From assembly GCA_949752745.1 (NCBI GenBank), contig OX457033.1, positions 13,676,970-13,740,969 of the forward strand: 64,000 nt of DNA, read 5' to 3'. The notes under the pieces are model-generated. The model saw only the letters and a program-made list of their open reading frames with translations. It ran no database searches and was not told the DNA's origin. Numbering within the stretch: position 1 is the stretch's first letter; every line of letters starts with the position of its first letter. This DNA is from Protula sp. h YS-2021 (Eukaryota > Annelida > Polychaeta > Sabellida > Serpulidae). The translations under genes and the position numbers were made by a program. This document shows, in pieces, positions 22,090 through 44,400 of the stretch.

Positions 22090-23673
22090 AGGCGATTTAG
22101 TGGATGGAATAACAGTTTCAAATGTCGTTAATATAAGCACAGATTTTTAACACACTTATCTAAGCCAAAACCCTTGTCTGCCTGGGCGGTAATATATTAA
22201 ACATTATTAATAGTATCTCTTTCTATAAAAACACACACATAAAAAGCAAACATTTAGATGTTATATCTACAAGAAGTGCCAAGCTTTATTCATTTCTTAA
22301 TCAATGCAAAAGCCCTACAATGCTTTATGCTTTTGGCAGTTGCTACATGGAACTATAAAGGGGCGATTCAAATATAAAACCTTGTATAAAAGCTCCCTAG
22401 ACAATGCTTTTAGGCATTTTTGAAAAGGGTAGCTGAGTGGACATTACTATCCAATCAGTCAAGTATTTTTTGTTGTGGCTTTCCTTCTGGATCAGATATT
22501 ACAGTCTCAACCAATCAAAGCACGGAATTGACATTCAATGATCGGTGATTCTTGGACACGAAATAACAGTGCGACAGTACTGGACAAATTTGCCAAGTAA
22601 ATATCATCAAAGGAAAATTGACTTGAGATGATTTGGAACTGATATTGTGAAAGCTCTCAATGCGGTAATAGAACAGAATTTCACTGAATGCTGAAAAAGT
22701 GTTTTTTTTTCTAATCTATAAATGGCTTAGCCAATTAAAATCACAAATATAAGTGGTACAAATTCCTCTATAGAAATCTTAAATAATTATTAAATAATAT
22801 TTAAAAAAACTTAAATAATAATTGTGCCCTCAGCCTACCTCTCCGCTCGGGGGCCTTTGGGGATTCACATATTCAATGGTTATCATGTGTGACCATGTTT
22901 TTTAAACGACCCCTGAACGTAGAATAATCCCCTACTCTTAACCGAACTTTTAGTTTAGTCCCCTGAAGAGCCTCCTTACTGGGGAAAACGGAGTACTGAA
23001 TGAACCGCCCCTCCCCTTTTCGTACGAAATTCGCACTCGTGGCGCACTGCGTCTAACTTCAAAATTTTCCCCTTTCTTCGCGTTTTTAAAGGCACACATG
23101 GTAACACATATCTTACCAAGTGCCTCACCCGGTGACATTTATTCACAGAAACACTCACAAATGCATACTTGTATTATTCATAGAAACGTAGCTGGCGTGC
23201 ATTCCAGTAAACGACCCCTTTAGCTTAACCCAGGTCATCTGTTCTGTCTTAAATTTGTGAAAGAATAAGAAGCAATAAGAAATATACAAAATTTCAATAT
23301 GCATAGAAATTCTTAAGTGACATCCTGCAATACCATTGCAGGAGAAACACTTGGATAGAAGACCTTCTGCCACCCCGTCAACTCCCAGATAAGCCTCATT
23401 TTGCTTGCTCTTCCATTTTCTCGTTCAACAGTCCTCATGAAGTCTAGTTTAACATCATTAATGCATCATCAGCTAAGGAGCTCTTGTGTAGCTCTGCTAC
23501 TCTACAATGCATGGCCCATATAAGGCACAAGTTTTGAAATGGCTTTAGTTACAACATCTTGTGTAGAAACTGCCTGTCATGTAAACAAATTCCACATCTA
23601 AATATGCCAAAAATATTTATTGGAATGTCGCATGTATTTATTTAAAACACTTTTTGGCTGGATAAATAATCAG
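22090..23673. repeat. Shared 5' flank of PRODH copy B
   Basis: This aligns with 4970-6033 and then, skipping the copy A insertion, with 7315-7818. The nearest part (23520-23640) matches copy A at ACAACATCTTGTG, GTCATG.AAACAAATTC and AAAAATATTTATTG blocks. It is therefore likely to hold regulatory sequence common to both genes. No coding content is seen. Confidence 0.65.
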
Positions 23674-23680
23674 TATAAAA
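23674..23680 (+). promoter_or_regulatory. TATA-like box upstream of PRODH copy B
   Basis: TATAAAA lies about 40 bases before the ATG at 23717. The copy A promoter has a small insertion here that creates its own TATA-like word. Sequence and spacing are the only evidence. Confidence 0.35.
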
Positions 23681-23716
23681 CAGTGAGGAAAATCTGAAGT
23701 TCTTGTAGAATAAAAT

Positions 23717-32704
<8,988 letters not shown>

Positions 32705-32729
<25 letters not shown>

Positions 32730-34390
32730 ACATCAGACTGAATACTGTTTACAACCGGGACCTTAACATCATAATGTTACATCGAGCACCTCAGATAATA
32801 CTTCGAATATTTACTTTTATTAAATTTCACACTTTTTCGGTCAAGACTGAACTAAACTCTGCCTCAGACGTATGTACATAAAAGCTTATAGACTTTGGTG
32901 GCTGCATTGCTCTGATGTTCACGCTATTTTACATTTATATTACATCATTGTGTCAGACGTAATATCAGGCCAATTAATTATTCATATTTTTCACAAAACA
33001 ACAAAACATTTTAACTTTTGTTTCAAAACAGGTAAATATATTCTAAGTTTTGAAATAAGTAAGACGGTAGATTGAATACAGTAGTGAATATGTATATGCA
33101 TATATGCGTTTGTTTACTAAATCCGAGATGCACGAAATAGCGCGGTTTCAGTGGTACAGAATCCAATAGCATTTTAAAACAGACTAAGAGACATAACTAA
33201 GATGTTTTACTGAATGTACACGATTGGAGATCGTATTGGAGGATTCGATACAGATGTTTTTACACTGATTGTTTACTCTGAGTTATAGTTTCACATTTAC
33301 TGAAACTGGCAAAGAAAACGTTCCACTGGAATTTCTATTAATACAATTCGTCCAAGTGAACTATCCCTTCACTTAAAGCAGTCCATGGAGAACAAAACCT
33401 AGGCCTGATATTCTGAATAGACTTTTTAACGGTGCATAAACATCAGACTGAATACTGTTTACAATCGGGACCTTAACATCATAATGTTACATCGAGCACC
33501 TCAGATAATACTTCGAATATTTCCTTTTATTAAATTTCACACTTTTTCGGTCAAGACTGAACTAAAATATGCCTCAGACGTAAAAGATAAAAGCTTATAG
33601 ACTTTGGTGGCTGCATTGCTCTAATGTTCACGCTATTTTACATTTATATTACATCATTGTGTCAGACGTAATATCAGGCCTATTAATTATTCACATTTTT
33701 CACAAAACAATAAAACGTTTTAACTTTTGTTTCAAAACAGGTAAATACATTCTAAGTTTTGAAATAAGTAAGATGGTAGATTGAATGCAGTACTGCATAT
33801 GTTTATGCCAGGGCAGATTTGCATAATCTATAACACGCCAAATTAAAAAAAGAGTGACATTATTTAACATTTTTTATTGAAGTGCAGCATTTGGGATTTC
33901 CGAGTGCCGATTAGCTGCACGACGTTTTATAGGATTCACTTACTCAGTTCTCTCTGTTCAGAAATTGAAAGACTGCTGGATTATGAAATGCAACACTTTA
34001 TATTCGTAAATACCGAAAAGACAAGCCTATTGAACCAACATTTAACAAAAATTGCATTAAATAGGACAGTACGACCAGACGGTGTTTGTTTACTAAATCC
34101 GAGGTGCACGAAATAGCGCGGTGTCAGTGGTACAGAATCCAATAGCATTTTAAACAGGCCAAGAGACCTAACTGAGGTGTTTTACTGAATGTATACAATT
34201 GGAGATCGTATTGGAGGATTCGATATACATGTTGTTACAATGATTGTTTACTCTGAGTTATAGTTTCACATTTACTGAAACTGGCGAAGAAAACTTCCAA
34301 CTAAAATTTCAATTAATACTAATTCGTCCAAGGGAACTATCCCTTCACTTAAAGCAGTTCATGGAGAAAAATACCTGGGCCTGATATTCT
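32705..34390 (+). repeat. Tandem duplication of the 3' end of PRODH copy B
   Basis: The block 32705-33414 (710 bases), from GAATAGACTTTTTAACGGTG in the last exon to CTGATATTCT, is repeated directly at 33415-34390. The second unit keeps about 270 bases (around 33790-34070) that the first has lost and that are also recognisable downstream of PRODH copy A. The repeat includes the last 25 bases of the coding sequence with the stop codon, but no preceding splice acceptor, so it is not a gene. Confidence 0.85.
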
Positions 34391-34421
34391 GACTAGCTTC
34401 ACTTGCTGAGTTATTTAAATG

Positions 34422-34427
34422 TTTATT
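34422..34427 (-). terminator. Polyadenylation signal AATAAA of the DEG/ENaC gene
   Basis: On the minus strand the stop codon TAA and an AATAAA hexamer overlap (TTAATAAAC). Cleavage would be expected some 15-30 bases further on, near 34400, which is also the edge of the PRODH 3' duplication. This supports 34426 as the true end of the coding region. Confidence 0.5.
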
Positions 34428-37400
34428 AATTAGCACTATTCTGTTGTTGAAGTTGTATTTGCAATTGATTTATTTGATCTCGCTGTTCTTCAATAAGTCC
34501 TTTCATTTCTTCAAGGGCATCTAAAATAGAAAAATCAAACCATAATATTTCTATGTTATGTATTCTGTGGATAATTGTTTGAGGACCTTTATAAACCTCT
34601 TAATGTGTACACCCAATATGTACTTTCAAGATTAGTTTATAGACAAACCAGCATTGGCGAATATAATGCGAAAATTGATTTCTCAAATATCTCTACAAAT
34701 TCCGTATTTACTTCAAAAAGTACACTATCGTTACAAATAAATCATTATTTTTAAGTGTTTGGTCCATATTTGTTTCAGCTGAATTTAGCCATTACCAAAT
34801 ACGTTATACATTAGTACTTCATTTTTAACATGATTAGGGTGTCAGAATCATGCCCGAAATTAATATAAAGAGCATCGTTGACTTTAATATACGAATCCCT
34901 TCATTCTAAAAACTGAAGTTGTGTACACTGTAAATAAAACGAGGGCAATAATTTTTTATAAATTTAGAGAAAGTATTTTTTGATGACTTCAATGGTTATG
35001 AAACTGATACAATGTAAAGAATAACCTTTTTGTAATAAAAATGCAGAAAATCCTAGTATAGACATCAATACAACAAAGGTTATAAAAAGCGCTATTGTTG
35101 AATACAGCAGGTACTTCGACCAACTCCTGTGCAAGAGTCCACGCCAACTGTAGTTGGTCCTTGTCTGATGGTTTTCGTTGTCAAATGATTCCCTGGTTAA
35201 GGCTTTATCCTGTTCAAAACATTGTAAAAAGTATTTGTTTTGGTAATTTACCAATTGCAAACAGGTGCAAAAACAGGCACTAGAAGGATTCAAAGTGTAC
35301 ATCGAACAGAAGGACTAGTAATGATAAATATACTGCAGCACCAAAGTCCTTCTAGATGCCAAGTCATTTAACATCGTTCAGAACTTTAACACTTCTAGTA
35401 AATATAAACATTTCAAGCAGAAATACTTCATCGAAACAGTCATTTGGATTTTGCCAGAATTAAAAAGACTAACAGCGTTGACTTTCAGCTGGGTCTGGGA
35501 TGTCTGTCCTTGTTCAAGTAAATCTTTCATCTCAATGCTTCTCTCCTTGTTTTCCACTTCATGCTTTTTCTTTGAGGATGTAGATTTCTTGGCCCACAGT
35601 AAGATTAATTTTATCATCAAGATAAATAATTCAACGAAAGTCATGAGGGAAATACCTGTGTCAAAAATATAGAGAGAAACTAAGTGGTAAGTAATATCGA
35701 ACCTATGAGATTCGTGAGATTACGTGATGCCAAGGACACACTTTTAACACTTGGCAAGACGTGTGATTTTCATCGTTTTTTTCCTAACATTTTGCCCGTC
35801 ATTTTGTCATCACAACTCGTCAGAAACTACTGGTCCGATCGACACCAACATTTGCAATATATAAAACTGGACGTAAACTAATTTTATCAATATTTTTTAT
35901 TTATTATTAAGGTTCTTTTCAAAGTCAAATCAATACGAAAACACGGGGTAATTTTTCCGTTCTTCTGCATTGAGCAAAAGGCTGATGCTCACTGTGCATA
36001 GTGTGCTATTACCTCACAGGTGAGGCCTGCTGAAAACACGGTGGCGGCTTTGGCGCATTGCTAAAAATAAGTACATGTGTGTACATGCAATATAGCTCGA
36101 GGTCAGTTGAACTGGTGTGCAGCTGAGCACGATAAAACAATTAATAGACTTTAAATTTAGTAGCGTGCACTTCTATGTGCAGCATTTTAATGCATCATTA
36201 TATATAAAATATTATATATATAAATTATTAATTGTCATAAAGTTTTTCGATGTAGCTTTTGGATGCTACTCGTCGAATTCCAAGTTATAACGGTCAAAAT
36301 ATAAAACAGAAGCTTCGAAAGTCTTTAAAAAGTCACACGCTCGAGAGTGGTTGGATGGAGAGGTGGGGGCTCTGCACCAGGCAAGTTAAATGCTCGCTTA
36401 TATACAGATCAGTTTTAGCAGGATACATGGTTATGAAAAGTTAATCATCCTTTTAGAACTGGATCGCACTAAATCCGAATTAAGAAAATAGAAATTTTAG
36501 GGGTTTTTAAATTTTAATTTGGGCTAAGTGTTTACCGATTTGACTTTCGTCAAATCGTGCACCTCGTTTTACTTAATTCAGTGCTTTTTACTACAGAAAA
36601 TATTTATTAAATTAATTTTATTTGCCAAATTGTGTTATTAAGAACCACAGTTCTCTTCTCCTATCTTTATATTGATAAATATTTTCTTAGTGATCTGGTG
36701 TTGGTCATAGTTAGGGTTGCCTTTGCGAACAACTACTCGGGTTTTTACAGTAAATCACCAGTCGGCACCTTTTCAATGTTGACACATGTTTTCGGCTTTA
36801 GCTGAGAAAACTTTTTAGGAAGTTTTTTTGTGCGTAGTAAAAAAGGATGAGCAGAGCTAATATTAAAAGGCGAAGCGATGCTAACGTGGATTGAACACAG
36901 AAAAACCACTGGGTGGGTGGGCGACCTATAAATGAGATCAGCTTGAAAAGTAGGACGAGAATTGTGGTCGCGTTATTTATCATTATCAATAATAAACGCA
37001 CAATGAGGACTATTTTTAGAACACATTAGTTCAGCGACACGTAAGGCCTTATATCCAAGGATTCACTGTAAAACACACTGTATACCACATTGTAAAGCCG
37101 ATCTAACTTTGATTTGAGGTTAAGACGCCGATTCGACACAACCACAGTCACACTGATTGTACTTTGATTGTGATTGGTCACGACCACAGATCAGCATCTA
37201 ACTAACGTCCCTGATACAACTTTGAATAGATGTTGAGTAGGCAACGTTGATTATACGCTACTTTTGGTCGAGACCAAAATGTAACTTTCCCCGACGTCTA
37301 ATCAGCGTTGTTGCTGAAACATTGAATAAAGGTAAAAATATCGACGTTGTAATGACGTAGGATGCCCAAAACAGGGCTCAGCCTCCTCATGTTATCGCTC

Positions 37401-39473
37401 ACAACATTTGATAGGCATGGAAAGTGACATCGCAAATAGACTGAAACAAGGAGGTAAACTGTGCGAATATCAGGGGCACAAAAGTTTTCAATTTCGATTT
37501 TAGTTTTTCCCACGTATGTAACAGTACGGCTTCAAGGCTTTATTTCCAGGGTTCCACTGTATAACAGTACCAGTGGGGCCATATTGTCAGGGTTCACCAT
37601 CTAACAGTACCACTTGAAAGCTTTATTTTTAGGGTTCCACTGTACAACAGTATCAGTGGGGCCACATTGCCACAGTTTACTATGTAACAGTAACGCGTGA
37701 AGGCCTTTTTTATAGGGTTGCACTGTATAACACTACCAGTGGGGCCATACTGTCGGGGTTCACTATGTAACAGTAACGCTTGTGGGCTTTATTTATAGGG
37801 TTCCGCTGTATAACACTACCAGTGGGGCCTACTGTCGGGGTTCACTACGTAACAGTACCGCTTGAGGGCTTTATTTCCAGGGTTCCACTGTATAACAGTA
37901 CCAGTGGGGCCATACTGTTGGGGTTCACTATGTAACAGTACCACTTGAGGGCTTTATTTATAGGGTTGCACTGTATAACAGTACCAGTGGGGCCATATTG
38001 TCAGGGTTCACTGTAACAGTACCGCTTGAGGGCTTTATTTCCAGGGTTCCACTGTATAACATGTACAGTACCACTGGGAACCCTAATTCATGGGTTCCTT
38101 TGTATAACACTACCACCGGGAGCCCTATTCCCAGGGTTCCATTATAACAGTACCAATTGGGCCCTGTTTCCAGGGACCCTATGTGTATGTATAAATGTTT
38201 ATAACTTACCAATATATAAACCCAAGGTTCCGCCAATGTTAGCGAACAGCGTCCCGACGCTAATGACGGCTTCCTGTCTAAGGGTTTCTACTTCGAAAGA
38301 TTCAAAGTAAATATAGAGATAAACCACGTGATCATTTAACCAGCCAATAGCTGCGTCCCTGCTTCCGTGATTCCATTTAATTTGTAATTCTGATAATTCG
38401 TTTGAAGCAATAAATTCAGACTCCTTGATGTACTGCAAAGCGAAAATCTCAGAAGAATTGACTGGCTCAGGTACACTATGTTCACGTAATGAATACTTAG
38501 TTGTGAGGTAATCACATTTTTCCGGACACGTTCTCCTACATATGTCGTAATTATTTAGATGTTCCATGTATTGTTTGTTTGATAATGTAAAATCTGGCTG
38601 ACATGGCTTAATGTTCCCTGATATCTTATCAGGCAGAGAGTCATAACGGGTATTAAAACATCGAAAACGTTCGTAAAATTTCATTGCCATACACTCACCA
38701 ATACACCCAGCAATGGAATAGTTATATGAATAGTATTTGAGCTCTCTTCTTAAAGTACAATTGCTATGAGGCTTTGGCAAGTTCACACGCCTTTTTTGAG
38801 TGAGTCCAAATAAAGCCGAGGTACCGGTACGGATACTGATACCGAATGCCTGAGGTTCTGGCTTAGTACCCGGCTCGTGGAATTGTACATGTATTCGTGT
38901 GTTCATGTGTTCATATGGTACTTGGTGGAGAGTCCCGCCAGGAACGTACAAATGAAGGATCAGTCCACTGGGAAACGAGTCGGACACAAACCTCCATATC
39001 TTCTCTGGGTACGTCACTGACACTGTGTAGCAGCTGGGAAAGGTCGAGGTTGAAAATTTTCTCAGCATGCTCTTGTTGCACAGTTGTCTGGAGTTTCTAT
39101 CGAAAGAGTTGTAGAACTCACATCTCGTTACAAACTGAGTATAATCCAAATTGTTTATATCTGGACCAAATACGCTTTCATTTAGAGCATATTTGCATAC
39201 CGTTACAGAAGGAAACACCGGTGCACGGTGGGAAAAAGAGACGATCTCCCGTACAGGATAAGAAAAATACTCCCAAATGACAAATGTAAGGTGTGTAAAG
39301 GTTGCCAAAAACGCACAAACTGCAACACATATCCATATTATTTTTATCCAGTGCGGTTTGCAAGGCTTTACAATATGCGGCAAAGCTGCCATTGACGTCT
39401 CTGCCAGGAACTCATGGAATGTTTCCTTTGTTCTTTTAGTCACCTTTTCTTTGTTCTCCTCCGCCATTGCCAT
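34426..39473 (-). CDS. DEG/ENaC-family sodium channel subunit with C-terminal extension (4 exons, 574 aa)
   Basis: Plasma-membrane cation channel subunit; members form trimers gated by acid, peptides, mechanical force or constitutively. Exons in transcript order: 39473-38210, 35655-35474, 35209-35026, 34520-34426. Phases agree and the total is divisible by three. Visible features: first membrane helix at residues about 43-68, the post-TM1 FPSVTVCKYALNES motif, a Cys-rich extracellular domain (CIGECMAMKFYERFRC, CRRTCPEKCDY), the pre-pore NIGGTLGLYI, and the selectivity-filter triplet GIS formed across the first splice junction, leading into TM2. The N-terminal His-Gly motif of the family is replaced (TSMAALPHI). 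Exon 3 predicts an extra hydrophobic helix (about 515-541), and exon 4 a Gln-rich coiled coil ending at a stop overlapping AATAAA. Two nearly equivalent donors end exon 2 (35474 or 35483). Exons 3-4 could instead belong to another transcript. Which ligand gates it cannot be told. Confidence 0.8.
37515..38182. repeat. 83-base minisatellite in intron 1 of the DEG/ENaC gene
   Basis: About eight units of a dimeric repeat: a half containing AGGGTTCCACTGTATAACAG then TACCAGTGGGGCC, and a half containing AGGGTTCACTATGTAACAG then TACCGCTTGAGGGC. The array ends only about 30 bases from the exon 1 donor at 38209. It has no coding meaning. Confidence 0.85.
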
Positions 39474-40120
39474 CTATGTTTGTTATTTATTTATTAACTT
39501 AATATCCTTAAAAGTAGACTCAAAGGTAATATTTGAAAAAGGGTATAAGCAAGACTGATATGTGTAGCAGCACTGGGAATACAAAGCAGGTTATTTGTTT
39601 CGGGAGGCATTTATCGAAAAAGTACAGTGTGGGTCATAGTGAAAAAAAGTCTTCTGAATCTGTAAATCGTACGTAAATCACTGTTCAATACAGGCGTACA
39701 CTAAGCAGGGACGGCGCTGGGTGTGGTGTTGGTGAGGGGCTGGTGGGATGGGGGGGGGGGTGGGCGGAGGGGAATTTTCAAGAAAGCAAGCCACATTTAG
39801 AAACTCTTTAATAGTATGGAATCAAATTACGTAGCATACCAGTCTTTGTTATCGAACACACCCCTGCAACCCCCACCCACCACAACCCCAACCCGGGCCT
39901 CACCATAACCCCACGATGGGCTCCTGTTGGTTGGGGGAGCTGTATGAATTTTTATAGATCTCGTGCCCAAAGACCTAACAGCGGGGATTTTTTCTCGCGT
40001 TATTCATGCAAGCCAAAGTGGGAGTTACTGGGTGCGAAGTTAATTGTGGCGTTATATATAGTAGAACACCGGAAAAGCGACCACAGGTTTCACTGAACCG
40101 GACTATTGAAAAGCGGTCGA

Positions 40121-40386
40121 GTTTGTGAGGTGGTCCAATTTGTGAGGTGGGCTCATTTGTGATTAAGCCCCATTTGTAGGGTGGTCCCATTTGTGGGGGA
40201 GGTCCCAGTTGTGAGGGGGTCCCATTTGTGAGGTGATCCCAATTTTGAGGTGATCCCATTTCTGAGGTGGGACCATTTGTTAGGTGGTCCCATTTGTGGG
40301 GGGGGGGGGGGAGACCCATTTGGGAGGTGGTCCTAGTTGTGAGGTGGTCGTATTTGGGAGGTAGTCCTATTTGTGAGGTGGCTTTA
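40121..40386. repeat. 17-base minisatellite
   Basis: About 15 imperfect copies of TGTGAGGTGGTCCCATT. The array grows out of a dispersed repeat whose flanking part (ACACCGGAAAAGCGACCA...) has a relative at 57395-57490. Confidence 0.8.
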
Positions 40387-41341
40387 TCTCGGGGTTTCCC
40401 TACACATTTGATCTTTGCGCTCTTGAGCATTAAAGCATAAATGTTCATAATAAATGTTTAGTGTTGCACGTAATTGTGATTTGATGAAAAAAATGCGCGC
40501 AACTGAAGTCTTTTATCCACATATAACGATTAAATCAACACGCTGAGTGGAGTGGAAGTGGGGGGGGGGGGGCAGGGAGGGGGGGGAGGCCGGAACAGGG
40601 GGTAAATCTTTGCTATAAACAAAAAGAAAACATACTAAAACTGAACGTTTATAAACAGTACAAAACGGGTAGTTTTTGTCGTCCCTGCTGCACCTGTCTT
40701 TTATTTGACTTTCAGTGTTTTTGAAAATCTTTACCCTTATTTACAAAAACAATTATGGCTAGTGTAACTGTGTGTCGATTGGGAGGGAAGAAGGTGTAGA
40801 TCAGCCAAGTCTGCTCCCATCCAGGGCCATTTGTCTCTCCAAATATGGAGAAATTTAGGGGGCAGGGGGCAGGGGGGAAGTAGTCCAAGAAGTGGAAGTT
40901 AACCTGGTCTATATCCCTCACTGGGGGAGGGGTTGTACAAAGGGAGCAACATAGACTGCTACGCAGGTCTAATTGTTGGTCCAAGTGGTCTTATTTTCGA
41001 GATGTTCCAGTTTGTCAGGTTCCTTTATCATAGAACTTAATTTTCGGTTCAGTCGAAAGGCAGGCCCTTTTTCCAAAGGCAGTTAGTTCCCTTTGGGCGG
41101 TGGCTCCATTCCGTGGATCCACTGTGGTTCTGGGTTCGAGTCTCCTGAATAATGCAATAAGCAGAGGTGTGGGCCATTTTGAAAGGTACCCAACGGTTTC
41201 CTTTTTAGAATAGTTTATTACTAGCGGAAATTTACCGTAGTGAATTTTTTAAAATGTAGTTGAAAATCATTTCGAGATTCGGCAAGCTCGCTTGGCTAGT
41301 GTAACATTCAAGCTCACGCCCTTTGCGCAACTCCCCCCTCA

Positions 41342-41352
41342 TGTGTGTGCGT

Positions 41353-41439
<87 letters not shown>

Positions 41440-41443
41440 TGTG
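41342..41443. repeat. (GT)n microsatellite
   Basis: A GT dinucleotide tract with a few GC interruptions at its left end. Confidence 0.95.
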
Positions 41444-44400
41444 GTTGAGTTAGATTAGGCCTTCTTTCCTCTTGGAGTACCCAGCCCTGTTGCACAGCTT
41501 GATTGTTTTATGAAACAGAACAATTCATCTGCACTGGCGTTATGAAAAAAAAGCAATCAATGATCGTGCACTTCCCAGGAAGCGTTCCGATGTAGCCCTA
41601 ACTCCAAGGCCCCACTCACTCCGACGTTCAGTCAACGTCTTTGGTGCAACGTTGAATATACGACATAAATTCGCCTTTGTATAGGCTGCGGGCGTCACAA
41701 CTAAACAACAAACATCGATGGAAATGGAAGCCATAACAAGTTGCCTCCAAAATAGATGAAAATGAAGATACAGAAATATTGGAATTTCAGGAGTTTTCAG
41801 TTTCAGTTTTATTTTTTATTTATTTATTTATTTTTACTTTTGAAAAATGGTGATGAAAATATTAAGTGACTGCATGCATGTTCAATATTACTGGATAACC
41901 CAAGGGCGGGGATTCTTTGACGCATGGGTGAACATGGCAACTTGTTATTGTCACTCACTAGATAGCAATCCTATCCTAACATATTGCCGGTGTCTTTCCG
42001 ACGCCCTTGTTCCGACGTCTCTACAACGTTGGAAAATAGTCGTTGTTTCGACTTCCATTTGCAACCTATTCGCCACGTTAATTAGACGTTCAATAATTGA
42101 CGTCTATCCGAGGTTGGTAGGTTGAGTTTGTCTTCACTTCCATAATCAGCAAAAATTAGATATTGATCCATCTATCCAACCAAACGCAGTATTCACTGGA
42201 TTACAACACAGCTCAAACACATGTGCACCTCCTTAAACGTAAACACAGCTTTGTGAGAATCGGGCCTAACTGCATTATGAATCAAGAACTCCATTTTTCA
42301 AACGCAGACATTTTTTTCTTCCCCCTGGGCAGTGCGAGTTATTGTTTATTGTGGTCTGGAGTCTTTACGCAATGAACTTGTAAACCATTTTGGGCAAACA
42401 AGTCTAAAGCACATCGGGCCTGCACTAATGATGGGAAGACTAAGTCAAGGTTCTCGTACTTAGCCTCCAAACGAGAAATAAATACGACGCTGATGACATT
42501 GAAAATACGTGTATTTTTTTAAGAATAACCTTTACTATTCTTTGCTGTTTTGCTGTGGATGTAAAAGTAAATTATCAATATTACTGTAACACGAGTGTAT
42601 AGCCGTGTTATTTTTTAAACCAGCCACAAATTTACCCACCACTAACCCCCTCCCCCAAGTAAAAATGGATTAACATATACACATTTTACATCAAGACTTG
42701 GGCTTAAGTTATTAAACAATGCTGACTTCGTACTGACGCTTGGATAAATGAAAGTAAGCTGACTACTGAGATATGGCGCGTGCAGATATCTTGCTATACG
42801 TAGGGTACAGACTGACGGACGAGTTGGCGGAGACTATATAATAATAATTAGAGATAATAATTATGATAATTAGAGATATTTCCACGTATAAATTAAAAAT
42901 TTCGCTCAGATGACCGGTGTTATATTCTCCGTGCAATTTGACCGGAAATAAGCCATACGACATGAAGGTCGTATGGAAATAACGACTTTGCCTGCAAAAT
43001 ATACGGCTTGTTTGCCTGTATTCCTTCGTTGTTTTATAATGAAGATAATAGGCCGTTTTATTGAAATTTCTTTCCCCGATAAGCCTTGCTCGTCGGTCTC
43101 CGCCGCTAACTAGTATGGGCGTGCTAGTTGACGGGCCATAGAGGACCACAGGTTGTTTGAGAATGCTGATGTCTGTCCTGATCTCAAGTTACTTACTGCG
43201 GTTTGGTCTCTTGTGGCTTAGCCTTGCAGCTTGGTGCTTGGTAACGTCTGAACGCACAGCGGTTGATTTTCAACCGTCTCGGTCATCCCAGATCTCTGCG
43301 GGCTCGAGTAACAACGGGAATAAAAAGCCTTGGCTGCGTTCGGTATCTGGTACCAAGTGCGCATCACTACTAAGTAAAGTCTAGGTACAAAGGTACCCAC
43401 TGGGTACCATGATCTTGGCTGGGTGGCTTGGTGCTGGGTCACAGCTGTGTGCTCGTCAGCAACCAAGGACCAAACAATCAGGCCTTGGTTCGTTACCAAG
43501 CTTACGCATAGGGCTTGGTTCATGACCACGCCTTGGTGCGTCTTGGTCAGTGCTGCGTCACCAGTGTTTGGGCTAATGGTTTGGTGTGTCTTGAAATCAT
43601 TCAGTTATGCTATGCTTTAATTGCTGTTTAAATGTAATTTATAACCATGACTGGGCGGCGTACCGAGTCCAGTTTCGTTTGAACAATACGTTCGGATTAT
43701 AAGGTCATCTACCCAAAACACGGGTGCACACTTTTCAATTACTCAATACTCTTCCAGTGTATTTTACACATAAGAACTTTAGGATATTTAGTTTAATCTA
43801 TATTTTCATGATTGCCTGTTGCTAATTTATACACAAAAATTATGGAATAACAAAGCTGCTCTGAAAATCCTTCCTTAGCTTTGTGCACTTTCCGCGCTAG
43901 TGTTTCATGCCCGTGCTACAGGTTATACAGACTTTCAGGGAATTTTTCGGGTGACTCCCTCCGTTCGTGTGGTTCTATCATCGCATTAAATATTCAACTG
44001 TTTTATTTATTACTCCGTTATTAAGCACTTTGAAGCAATTAACAACGTAATGAAGTTATTATTTATAATTTTATTATAAGCATCAGTTCAATTTTATTAA
44101 AAAAACTGCCTCATACAGAAATAGTTAATGATTGTAAACATCTTTCCACCAGAAAATGTGAACATTTTAACGCTTGGAGTGAAACTGCAATGCGAACTCT
44201 GACCATCGGAGTAAATAGATACACAACATTAAATGCTCTCCATATATATATTCTTTCACTGACACTAGGCTAGTCAGATTTAATTTCAAAAATGCATTGT
44301 TTTTTAACATGGTTACGTTGTATTAACAGTTAGGCTCATTGTAATGATAAATATTACAGTATAATTTTAATTATACAGCCTGTCTAATTGGTATTATATG

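Noticed and set aside
37515..38182. Possible CRISPR-like array of regular repeats
   Set aside because: Units are contiguous and dimeric with no unique spacers, in a eukaryotic intron. It is a minisatellite.
38897..39280. Plus-strand frame of 127 residues
   Set aside because: It is the complement of the DEG/ENaC first exon.
39975..40448. 157-residue minus-strand frame with repeated Pro-Pro-x-Lys/Gln units
   Set aside because: It is derived from the 17-base array. No start context, splice sites or domain.
41090..41150. Second tRNA-like segment with GGGTTCGAGTCTCC
   Set aside because: Only a box B-like word is convincing and no box A at proper spacing, so it is not annotated.
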